Source of the DNA: an uncultured Acetatifactor sp.
Lineage (GTDB): Bacteria; Bacillota; Clostridia; Lachnospirales; Lachnospiraceae
Assembly: GCA_910577235.1 (NCBI GenBank)
Contig: CAJTMX010000072.1
Span: forward strand, 1-6,020
Length of the DNA stretch: 6,020 nt
Reading direction: 5' to 3'
In this document: positions 1-5,531 of the stretch, in pieces
Layout of the letters: each line of letters opens with the position of its first letter
How positions within the stretch are numbered: the first letter of the stretch is position 1
The notes under the pieces: model-generated
What the model was told of the DNA's origin: nothing
Database searches by the model: none
Seen by the model: the letters and a program-made list of their open reading frames with translations, nothing else
Translations under genes and position numbers: made by a program

Positions 1-32
1 AGGCACTTAACACTGGGAGAACACCCGAAAAA

Positions 33-665
33 TCAGCACAATTTTCCTCCGTCCATTTCATGTACTGTGTCGCACAGCATATGGATATCCTCTGGATTGT
101 GTGACACGATCAGGATTGTTTTCCCTTCTCCTTTCAGACGTAACAGCAGCTCCCTGATCTCTGCCACACCACTCTTGTCCAGTGCATTCATAGGTTCGTC
201 CAGAATCAGTATATCCGGGTCTTCCATGATTGCCTGTGCTATCCCCAGTCGCTGTTTCATTCCCAGGGAATACTTTCCCACATGCTTTTTATCATCCGGA
301 TCAAGCCCTACCGCAGATATGGCACTGCGGATCTGCTCTTTCCCGATCACGCCCCTTAAGGATGCCAGATAGTCCAGATTTTTATAGGCACTTAAAGAAG
401 GCAGAAAGCCGGGAGCCTCTATAATGACACCTATATTTTCCGGGAAATCCACATCCTTCCCAATCTCTTTCCCATTCACCCGCACATGCCCCTCATCCGG
501 CTGCACCAGACCGCATATTATCTTAATAAGGACTGTCTTGCCCGAACCATTCCTGCCAATAATGCCATGGATCTTGCCTTTTTCAAAAGAAATGTTCACA
601 TGATCCAGTACCCGGATGCCCTTAAAAGACTTTACTATATCTTCCACGATAACCGCATTTTCCAT
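33..665 (-). CDS. ABC transporter ATP-binding protein, BcrA/LanF-like with an E-loop
   Basis: A compact 210-residue nucleotide-binding subunit that would power the three permeases upstream. Visible motifs in order: an aromatic Phe14 before the nucleotide site, Walker A GRNGSGKT (37-44), Glu83 in IIEAPGF at the usual Q-loop position, the signature YSLGMKQR (132-139, replacing LSGGQ), Walker B ILILDEP (152-158, catalytic Glu157), the D-loop NALD (160-163) and the H-loop His189 in VSHN. All catalytic residues are present. A Glu at the Q-loop is known from lantibiotic immunity ATPases (LanF type, such as NukF) and relatives, which points to peptide or antibiotic immunity or export, without proving it. 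The protein lacks the C-terminal extension of BcrA-type proteins of about 300 residues. The frame is open back to 905, but I chose the ATG at 665: GAGG lies 5 nt upstream and homologous domains begin here. The stop is 32 nt from the window edge. Confidence 0.93.
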   Translation of the reverse strand: MENAVIVEDIVKSFKGIRVLDHVNISFEKGKIHGIIGRNGSGKTVLIKIICGLVQPDEGHVRVNGKEIGKDVDFPENIGVIIEAPGFLPSLSAYKNLDYLASLRGVIGKEQIRSAISAVGLDPDDKKHVGKYSLGMKQRLGIAQAIMEDPDILILDEPMNALDKSGVAEIRELLLRLKGEGKTILIVSHNPEDIHMLCDTVHEMDGGKLC

Positions 666-670
666 GTTTT

Positions 671-674
671 CCTC
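671..674 (-). promoter_or_regulatory. Ribosome binding site for the ATPase gene
   Basis: GAGG lies 5 nt before the ATG at 665. It decides this start over longer versions of the same open frame, none of which has a comparable site. Confidence 0.65.
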
Positions 675-680
675 ACTTCC

Positions 681-696
681 GCTGTGCCGGCACAGC
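681..696. promoter_or_regulatory. Perfect 16-bp palindrome upstream of the ATPase gene
   Basis: GCTGTGCCGGCACAGC is fully self-complementary and ends 15 nt before the ATPase start codon, just ahead of its GAGG. In RNA it would form a 6-bp GC-rich stem with a CCGG tetraloop. As DNA it could be an operator. No U-tract follows, so a terminator is unlikely. The symmetry is certain; the role is not. Confidence 0.5.
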
Positions 697-727
697 TTCT
701 TTATATTTATCAAACCATCATTCCGCT

Positions 728-781
728 TATGATACGAAGTTTCATTATGATATGAATCTTCATTGTGATACACAACTTTAT
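728..781 (-). repeat. Array C: three 18-nt tandem units between permease 3 and the ATPase gene
   Basis: The three units are 781-764, 763-746 and 745-728 on the minus strand. The second and third match at 15 of 18 (ATGAAGATTCATATCATA at 763-746) and begin with ATG; the first differs from each at six positions. The array begins 3 nt after the permease 3 stop codon. Its sequence differs from arrays A and B apart from the ATGAA-like head, but period, unit number and position at a gene junction are the same. It is noncoding if the ATPase starts at 665, although the ATPase frame stays open through it. Confidence 0.8.
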
Positions 782-784
782 TTG

Positions 785-1531
785 CTATGCCCGCAGGCCC
801 TTTTTGATAAATACAGCTGAAACAACAATGATCACAGCCGATAAAATTATGATTCCAAAAAGATAACCTGTGCTGCTTCCGCCAACCTGCTGTATCATTC
901 CCCAATAAGGCGGAAGGCAGGCGGCTGTCCGGGGAAAATTATCCCCTATGACAACCATGATCCCCTCCACTAAGAGATAAAAAACCACGGCTTTATGGAC
1001 TCTCCTGTTTTTCCCGCACAATGCCACGGAAAACACAGACATAAGGAAACTGTGCAGAAAGAAAACCGCCAGAAAAAGCCCGAAGCCATTCCTTTTATAG
1101 TCGCCACTCCCCATACCTATTTCTGCAATCCCCACAAACAGGAGCAGATAGACCAGATTGGCTGCTGCAATGCCCAGTAACCGAGCCAGGAACCATTTTT
1201 TCATACTCCCTGACCTGACCATGGTGTAAACCCTAAGCACACCCATTTCCACATCCATGAAAAGGATGCTGACCGCAACCGGCGGCAGCACACACAGGTT
1301 CCAGCGTATGATTCCCAGAATGTCCATCCCCCTGCTCTCCTGCGGGGAAAAGCCTCCCAGAATAGCCATTGCTCCTTTATGCCCCGGCGTGACAGCAAAA
1401 AACAGCAGCCATGCCGCAAAATATATCATAATGGCACGTCTGTCCAGTATCCGACCGGCAATCCTCCATGGAAATCCTTTTTTCCATGGGAAAAGTTTTT
1501 CCCATTGGAATCTCCTTCTCCATTTTCTCAT
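785..1531 (-). CDS. ABC-2 type transporter permease, subunit 3, with repeat-derived N-terminus
   Basis: 248 residues with about six predicted membrane segments (near 34-49, 75-92, 113-136, 148-171, 179-196 and 222-242). FMDVEMGVLRVYTMVRSGSMKKW between helices 2 and 3 is the equivalent of the coupling segment in the two upstream permeases, so this is a third, more diverged subunit. The ATG overlaps the upstream stop as ATGA; the only Shine-Dalgarno-like element is GGGG 8 nt upstream, so translation may depend on coupling. The first 25 or so residues are unusual: strongly basic and aromatic, built on a six-residue period (FQWEKL, then FPWKKG, then FPWRIA). This is the out-of-frame reading of an 18-nt tandem array, and it looks like an extension added ahead of the older N-terminus near residue 23. 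The next in-frame Met is residue 35, at the edge of helix 1. Confidence 0.83.
   Translation of the reverse strand: MRKWRRRFQWEKLFPWKKGFPWRIAGRILDRRAIMIYFAAWLLFFAVTPGHKGAMAILGGFSPQESRGMDILGIIRWNLCVLPPVAVSILFMDVEMGVLRVYTMVRSGSMKKWFLARLLGIAAANLVYLLLFVGIAEIGMGSGDYKRNGFGLFLAVFFLHSFLMSVFSVALCGKNRRVHKAVVFYLLVEGIMVVIGDNFPRTAACLPPYWGMIQQVGGSSTGYLFGIIILSAVIIVVSAVFIKKGLRA
1470..1523 (-). repeat. Array B: 18-nt ATG-led tandem repeat inside the 5' end of permease 3
   Basis: On the minus strand ATG occurs at 1523, 1505 and 1487, with a further ATG at 1469 beginning a decayed unit. The clearest unit, ATGGAAAAAAGGATTTCC (1487-1470), matches unit 1 of array A at 15 of 18 positions, including the first 12. 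Here the ATGs are out of frame with the permease, which reads the array as FPW-type hexapeptides. The first unit contains AAGGAG (1517-1512), 6 nt before the ATG at 1505, so an out-of-frame initiation signal is embedded in the gene. Confidence 0.8.
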
Positions 1532-2376
1532 TGTCTCGTCCCCACCGTTATCCTGAAATCATACCTCCGGATGCCCTTAAAAATCATAAGGATTAAAATG
1601 ACTGCCGCTCCCCCAAAGACTATAAAAGACTGCCAGAACGGCGGCAGCAATTCCCCATACTGCCCATGTACGCTGTGGTACATCAGCATACTGTTCCCCA
1701 AAAGGGAGTACCTTGCATAATAACGGGACTGGAAAACGCTGAGTATCAGGTAAAATACCGCATGGAGCAGCATGGTGGCTGCGTACCCTAAGTTTCTCGA
1801 CAGCTTCAGGTTACAGAAAAAAAGGAAAAGGCTCATGACAAACGCATATGCCACATCCAGCGAAAAACCGATGAGAACCGCCTGCAGGGGAGAGAGCATC
1901 AGAATATGGGGATACGGGAAATAGGCGCTGTAATCCCCGGCATCCATTCCCTGTGACAGATAATAAAAAGGCTCACTCCAGAAATTCCCCGCATAAGCAT
2001 TGCCCGAAAGGAACGCCGTTCCCGAAAGAAACACCACCATATAAAACAGGACGCAGGCACCAAACAGGTACATTATTTTACCTGCCAGCCATTTTTTACG
2101 GGAAACGCGCAAAAGGGTATATGTCTCATTTTCGGAAGAAAAGGGGATATCCGAAACCAGGAACACAATGCCCAGAAAAACCGCTGACGTGGTGTACCTT
2201 TCACAACAGAAATAGACAAACCCTTCCAATATGCAAAGGGGCCTGCCAATCCCTGACCCATATTCAAGCAGCGGCATGATGCCCACAATATGTATGGCAC
2301 ATCCCAGAAACAGTGCAATATAAAAGCGTGGGGAGCCACACGCCATCCGCAGCTGATGCCGGCATATCTTAAACAT
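1528..2376 (-). CDS. ABC-2 type transporter permease, subunit 2
   Basis: 282 residues with about six predicted membrane segments (near 17-38, 62-78, 101-122, 158-187, 196-215 and 247-266). Between helices 2 and 3 it has SDIPFSSENETYTLLRVSRKKW, which matches in spacing and charge pattern the coupling segment of the neighbouring permease (acidic residues, then a Leu-x-Arg-Val-Ser-Arg/Lys run). This argues that the two are divergent relatives from one transporter. The start is well supported: AAGGAGG sits 7 nt before the ATG. The gene overlaps the upstream permease by 8 nt and the downstream permease by 4 nt (ATGA), so the three membrane subunits are probably made together. The segment before the last helix (about 216-246) is rich in Tyr, Ser and Gly and is probably extracytoplasmic. 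The substrate is unknown. Confidence 0.85.
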   Translation of the reverse strand: MFKICRHQLRMACGSPRFYIALFLGCAIHIVGIMPLLEYGSGIGRPLCILEGFVYFCCERYTTSAVFLGIVFLVSDIPFSSENETYTLLRVSRKKWLAGKIMYLFGACVLFYMVVFLSGTAFLSGNAYAGNFWSEPFYYLSQGMDAGDYSAYFPYPHILMLSPLQAVLIGFSLDVAYAFVMSLFLFFCNLKLSRNLGYAATMLLHAVFYLILSVFQSRYYARYSLLGNSMLMYHSVHGQYGELLPPFWQSFIVFGGAAVILILMIFKGIRRYDFRITVGTRQ

Positions 2377-3190
2377 CCCACAACCTCCTTTTCGCCAATA
2401 CGGAAAATAAAACGCAGACCAGTCCCAACAGCAGCACTTCGTAAAGCAGCGGATACAGAGTAAATGGTATGAATGTAGTATCCGGCATCAGCATATTGAC
2501 CGGGCTTAACACCAGGAGAAACCCTATCCGGTAAAAAATCAGGTGTATGGAAAAATAGAGTGCAAAGGGTGCCGCCAGCGCCAGATACTTATTCGGGAGC
2601 AGAACGGATACCAGCAGACCTATATCAGACCAGATTGCCCCAAATAAGAAAGCAAGCGCCATCAGCATAAGTGCAAGCAGCAGACCGCCCCACACATACT
2701 GCATCCCGGCATATACCGTTTCATCAAATGTCGTGGAATACCCCCAGCTGTTCACATTTTCCAGGGTATCCAGCTTCCCGTTTACCAGATAGAACACTCC
2801 TGACAGGAAACACGGCAGAAATACTGCCAGCCCTCCCGCTATGGAGGAGCAAAGCAAAGTCTCCCTGATATACCGGCGCTTTGAAACTCTGGTCAATATG
2901 GATTTTATGTAACCACTGTTGTAGTCATCACAAAACGCCGCTGCTGCAGGCAGCACTGCCAGGATCGGCGCAAACAGGTCATAGCCGCTTAGGGTGTGGG
3001 ATACTGCAATGTCATCCAGAAAAACAGCCCCCATATCCTTAAAAGTCAGTGCCGCGCCATATTTCGCATTATAACTGATAAGGTTTGCCACCCGGCTCCA
3101 CATCAGAAACCAAGCCCCCACAAAGACACTCACAAGCATCGCCCGGGAAAAAATACTCATTTTTAATCTTCTGCCTAATGACCTGCTCAC
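2369..3190 (-). CDS. ABC-2 type transporter permease, subunit 1
   Basis: A polytopic membrane protein of 273 residues with about six hydrophobic segments (near 17-32, 71-87, 111-135, 167-190, 202-227 and 246-265). This fits the ABC-2 permeases that pair with NatA/BcrA-like ATPases. Between helices 2 and 3 is FCDDYNSGYIKSILTRVSKRR, the acidic-then-basic cytoplasmic segment that in this family probably contacts the ATPase; similar segments occur in the next two genes. I chose the GTG at 3190 because it overlaps the lipoprotein stop as GTGA and has GGGGG 8 nt upstream. A TTG at 3214 and an ATG at 3160 are alternatives; the ATG has only a weak binding site. The gene ends by overlapping the second permease gene by 8 nt. 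The transported compound cannot be read from the sequence. Confidence 0.87.
   Translation of the reverse strand: MSRSLGRRLKMSIFSRAMLVSVFVGAWFLMWSRVANLISYNAKYGAALTFKDMGAVFLDDIAVSHTLSGYDLFAPILAVLPAAAAFCDDYNSGYIKSILTRVSKRRYIRETLLCSSIAGGLAVFLPCFLSGVFYLVNGKLDTLENVNSWGYSTTFDETVYAGMQYVWGGLLLALMLMALAFLFGAIWSDIGLLVSVLLPNKYLALAAPFALYFSIHLIFYRIGFLLVLSPVNMLMPDTTFIPFTLYPLLYEVLLLGLVCVLFSVLAKRRLWDV
2384..2390 (-). promoter_or_regulatory. Strong ribosome binding site for permease 2
   Basis: AAGGAGG, 7 nt before the ATG at 2376. It is the best Shine-Dalgarno in the window and lies within the last codons of permease 1. Confidence 0.8.
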
Positions 3191-3203
3191 AGTGTATTCC
3201 CCC
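3187..3203 (-). promoter_or_regulatory. GTGA stop-start junction between lipoprotein and permease 1
   Basis: GGGGG (3203-3199) is followed after 8 nt by GTGA, in which GTG (3190-3188) starts permease 1 and TGA (3189-3187) ends the lipoprotein. This arrangement, typical of translational coupling, is why I prefer the GTG over the TTG at 3214 or the ATG at 3160. Confidence 0.65.
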
Positions 3204-4389
3204 GTTCTTCCCAAATCAGTTCCCCTGTGACTGCATCAACGCCGAGTATCTTCTGGCGCTGGAAATTTCTTTCATCCCCATCCTCCCCAAGCAGGAACCT
3301 CCAGACAGGCGTGACCAGTATCTTTCCATCAGCAGAAATGACCACCACATATTCCAGGGTAATCTCGCTTGCCGATACCCGTCCTGCCCCCTCAAAGTTC
3401 AAAAATGCCGCCTGTTCCTGCAGTTTCCATACAGCCTCATCCGGGGAAAGTATTGTCCCTTCCAGTCCAGTGTCTTTTACGGAAAACAGGGAGCCGGACA
3501 CCTTCTCAATGCCTTCATTGTCAAACAGGAGCGCTATGTCATTATATGCCGTTACTGGCATACCGTCCAGCATACGCTTATACACCAGCTTCAGGTAAGG
3601 GCGTCTCCCATTGTTCCCGTAAGCGTGGATAAAGTCCACTGCGTAATCCCCTGTGTCTGTTATGGCCTCCACCACCCGCCTGCATATGTCCTCCGCCCCG
3701 TCCAGGGAAGTGTTTATCCTGCTGTCCGAAACGGAACCCAGCCGGTTATCTTCAAATGGATACAGGTCATAATACCGGTTCTCAAACACGATGATCTGTT
3801 CACCGGGAATGGTTGCCCCGCCGTTGGAATAGCTGATCTGGTACAGAAAATAGTTCCTTATGGCAGAATCGATATCCAGCGTCCAGACATCATTCATTTC
3901 ATCATATTCTGCCTGGTCCGCCGTTTCCGGAAATACCGACTCAAACAGGGCTGCACGTCTTTCCTCGGTAATGTCTTCCAGGACATATTCATACTGGCTG
4001 ACTCTGGTTATTCCCTCCACGTTGACATCAGCACTGATAGAAAGCAATGTCCCGTCTGCCGCCGTGATAGTCTGTTCAATCCTTGTATCTGCGCAGGCAG
4101 CAAGGATTTCTGAAATCTCCCTGTCTGAAGAAAGACCGGAGGATTCTATAGGATCATTTTCAGGGGAGCCGCTATCCGGAAGAGACGCGTCATCCGAAGC
4201 AGGCTTTGCCTCACCTGACTGGCTTTCCCCTCCGCCTTCCCCTGTCTGGCTCTCCTGGTACTCATTACCTCCCACGGCAACCCTGATGCCTCCCCGTTCC
4301 TCGCTGTCCGGTTTCTGTGCGCAGGCTGTCATAAAACAGACAGCCGCCATAATTATCATAACTGCCTTTATCACACGTTTTTTATACAT
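3187..4389 (-). CDS. Secreted lipoprotein of unknown function, about 400 aa
   Basis: The N-terminus MYKKRVIKAVMIIMAAVCFMTAC is a lipoprotein signal peptide: basic start, hydrophobic core, and a lipobox-like MTAC with Cys23 as the predicted lipidated residue. Residues 24-90 form a low-complexity linker rich in Gly, Ser, Glu and Asp, typical of a tether, followed by a folded domain to residue 400. The C-terminus (about 340-400, with TPVWRFLL and GVDAVTGELI) faintly resembles PepSY- or YycI-like extracellular regulators, but I cannot assign a family; a clostridial DUF6034-like lipoprotein is another possibility. The frame stays open upstream to 4494, but I chose the ATG at 4389 because GGAG lies 6 nt before it and the signal peptide begins there. 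It starts 73 nt after the LytM-like gene, and its TGA overlaps the next gene as GTGA. It may capture a ligand for the transporter or relay a surface signal; this is inferred from position only. Confidence 0.87.
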   Translation of the reverse strand: MYKKRVIKAVMIIMAAVCFMTACAQKPDSEERGGIRVAVGGNEYQESQTGEGGGESQSGEAKPASDDASLPDSGSPENDPIESSGLSSDREISEILAACADTRIEQTITAADGTLLSISADVNVEGITRVSQYEYVLEDITEERRAALFESVFPETADQAEYDEMNDVWTLDIDSAIRNYFLYQISYSNGGATIPGEQIIVFENRYYDLYPFEDNRLGSVSDSRINTSLDGAEDICRRVVEAITDTGDYAVDFIHAYGNNGRRPYLKLVYKRMLDGMPVTAYNDIALLFDNEGIEKVSGSLFSVKDTGLEGTILSPDEAVWKLQEQAAFLNFEGAGRVSASEITLEYVVVISADGKILVTPVWRFLLGEDGDERNFQRQKILGVDAVTGELIWEERGNTL

Positions 4390-4395
4390 ATCCGT

Positions 4396-4399
4396 CTCC
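4396..4399 (-). promoter_or_regulatory. Ribosome binding site for the lipoprotein gene
   Basis: GGAG lies 6 nt before the ATG at 4389. It supports starting at the signal peptide instead of the longer open frame that reaches back to 4494 inside the LytM-like gene. Confidence 0.7.
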
Positions 4400-4462
4400 G
4401 TTCCGCTCCCAGCCGATATAGGCTGTTGGAAGCTGTCTTTTACTTTTGATAGGAAATCCCCT

Positions 4463-5515
4463 CTATTCCACAAATGGATTGACATTCTCCCCATTGATGC
4501 TTACTTCAAACAGCAGGTTCGGGCCTGTCGCCATTCCGGTCTGTCCCAGTGTTGCAATAACCTGCCCCTGCTTTATTTCCTCGCCTTCAGACACCTTTAT
4601 CTCCTTCAGATGGCCGTATTTAACAGTAATGCCTTCTCCTAAATCAACTATGATAAAGTTCCCTGTAGAGCTTTCAAAGGACGCCTCCGTCACCACTCCG
4701 TCCGCGACTGCATAGATCTCATCCCCGGCCGTTCCAACGATATTCACATGATCCGAATAAATTCCGTTTTCCTGCCAGCCATAAAGCCCCGATACATCCC
4801 GGCTGACCGTCGGCCAGATCCAGTCCGGATCAACCAGCTCCCCTGTACTGTATTGCTGTTCCCCTGTTTTTTGCCTCTCTGCCCGCTGCTCCATGAAATC
4901 AACTGCTTCGTCCATGACCTCCTTAGTCTCCCTGATTTCAAAATCAAAGAAACACATCCAGTCCTGCCCAAAGGCAAAATTGTTATTCGTGAGGACAAAA
5001 TAGTACCAATCTCCTTCCGGCAGATTTTCTTCCATTGCCTTCACATCATAGCCTTCTGATATGTCAATGGAAACGACTCCCTGGGAGTGGGGGGCTATCG
5101 TCAGTCCTGACATCCTGATCTTTCCATTGTCCCCTTCCACTTCTTCACCGGTTGACCACTGCATGACCTTGACATTATCCTGCAGCTTTAATTCCCTGCC
5201 GGATTCATTGACAATGACAATTTCAAATCTGCCGTCACCCTGATAGGCTGGCGCAAACCCTGCCACATCCCCGTTCAGGTCTGAAAACTTTGCATATGCA
5301 AAAGCACACAGTATAACAAAACACAACAGACTGCCCGCCAAAAGCGCCATCTGCCTGACCTTATACCCGGCCGGCTTTCTCTCCGGAACAATGGCTGCCC
5401 CTGTTTTTTCCTGCACAATAGTCTGTATAGCCTTAAGGTTTTTCCTGTTGTATTTTTTCATGGAATGCTTTTCTTTCATGAAATGGTTTTCTTTCATGGG
5501 ATGCCTTTTTTCCAT
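4463..5515 (-). CDS. One-pass membrane protein with degenerate LytM/M23 domain; possible anti-sigma or sensor
   Basis: 350 residues: a basic cytoplasmic N-terminus (about 1-55), one membrane helix (about 56-76, MALLAGSLLCFVILCAFAYA), an extracytoplasmic region with beta-type sequence (about 85-195, including the distinctive TNNNFAFGQDWMC), a helical linker (about 196-222), and a C-terminal LytM/M23-like fold (about 240-350). The fold is recognised from HVNIVGTAGDEIYAVADGVV, KYGHLKEI and GPNLLFEVSINGENVNP. In active M23 enzymes the first motif is HxxxD and the last is HxH. Here His256 is kept, but the Asp position is Val260 and HxH has become Asn333-x-Leu335, so hydrolysis is unlikely. The start at 5515 overlaps the sigma stop (TAATG), with AAGGAG 10 nt upstream. 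In-frame Met codons at residues 7, 13 and 19 come from an 18-nt repeat array, so the true start is less certain. Anti-sigma activity is inferred from gene pairing and topology only; no standard anti-sigma domain is recognisable. Confidence 0.87.
   Translation of the reverse strand: MEKRHPMKENHFMKEKHSMKKYNRKNLKAIQTIVQEKTGAAIVPERKPAGYKVRQMALLAGSLLCFVILCAFAYAKFSDLNGDVAGFAPAYQGDGRFEIVIVNESGRELKLQDNVKVMQWSTGEEVEGDNGKIRMSGLTIAPHSQGVVSIDISEGYDVKAMEENLPEGDWYYFVLTNNNFAFGQDWMCFFDFEIRETKEVMDEAVDFMEQRAERQKTGEQQYSTGELVDPDWIWPTVSRDVSGLYGWQENGIYSDHVNIVGTAGDEIYAVADGVVTEASFESSTGNFIIVDLGEGITVKYGHLKEIKVSEGEEIKQGQVIATLGQTGMATGPNLLFEVSINGENVNPFVE
5444..5515 (-). repeat. Array A: 18-nt ATG-led tandem repeat at the start of the LytM-like gene
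   Basis: Reading the minus strand from the start codon, ATG recurs exactly every 18 nt at 5515, 5497, 5479 and 5461. Units 2 and 3 match at 16 of 18 positions and units 1 and 3 at 14 of 18 (counted by hand); the fourth is decayed. Unit 1 is ATGGAAAAAAGGCATCCC. In this gene the units are read in frame, giving Met-led hexapeptides such as MEKRHP and MKEKHS, so the array adds about 18 basic residues and three extra in-frame Met codons ahead of the likely original N-terminus near Met19. Confidence 0.85.
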
Positions 5516-5531
5516 TATGACTGGTCTCCTT
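5513..5531 (-). promoter_or_regulatory. TAATG junction and ribosome binding site between sigma factor and LytM-like gene
   Basis: AAGGAG (5531-5526) lies 10 nt before the ATG at 5515, which shares one base with the sigma TAA stop. The spacing is a little long, but no later Met in array A has a better site. Confidence 0.65.

Larger units (their letters stand above)
666..784 (-). other. Gap of 119 nt before the ATPase gene
   Basis: This is the longest untranslated stretch in an otherwise tightly packed operon. In transcription order it holds array C, an AT-rich stretch (about 700-720), a perfect palindrome (681-696) and the ATPase ribosome binding site. I see no T-run next to the palindrome, so no intrinsic terminator. 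A tiny 17-codon frame (710-763) starts at a repeat ATG but has no ribosome binding site. The segment may adjust ATPase expression relative to the permeases. Confidence 0.6.

Noticed and set aside
1..32. Terminator or next gene after the ATPase stop
   Set aside because: There is no stable stem followed by a T-run in transcription direction, and 32 bases are too few to identify a gene.
1..395. The 10-mer aggcacttaa at 1-10 and again at 386-395
   Set aside because: A single 10-base match inside 400 bases, one copy within the ATPase coding region, with no flanking similarity; not an attachment site.
710..763. 17-codon open frame starting at a repeat ATG in the gap before the ATPase gene
   Set aside because: No ribosome binding site and no recognisable product; it is explained by the ATG-led repeat.
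747..775. Possible promoter in array C: TTGTGT (775-770), 17-nt spacer, TATCAT (752-747)
   Set aside because: The -35 matches only three of six consensus bases, and the -10-like box recurs because it lies in the repeat, so chance is a sufficient explanation without start-site data.
666..905. N-terminal extension of the ATPase by up to 80 residues
   Set aside because: The frame is open, but it runs into the permease 3 coding region and array C, has no ribosome binding site, and precedes the normal start of the ABC domain.
3085..4113. Plus-strand open frame of 342 codons opposite the lipoprotein and permease 1
   Set aside because: It lies antisense to two well-supported genes, its product is rich in Cys, His and Pro without a recognisable domain, and it has no convincing ribosome binding site. 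It is a shadow frame.
4408..4425. Small inverted repeat AGCC...GGCT before the lipoprotein gene
   Set aside because: Only four paired bases and no T-run, too weak for a terminator or operator.
4390..4494. Longer lipoprotein start 35 codons upstream
   Set aside because: It would bury the signal peptide behind 35 residues and overlap the LytM-like gene; the ATG at 4389 has GGAG at 6 nt.
3860..4642. Plus-strand open frame of 260 codons, Ser-rich
   Set aside because: Antisense to the lipoprotein and LytM-like genes; the Ser/Pro bias reflects the complement of their codons.
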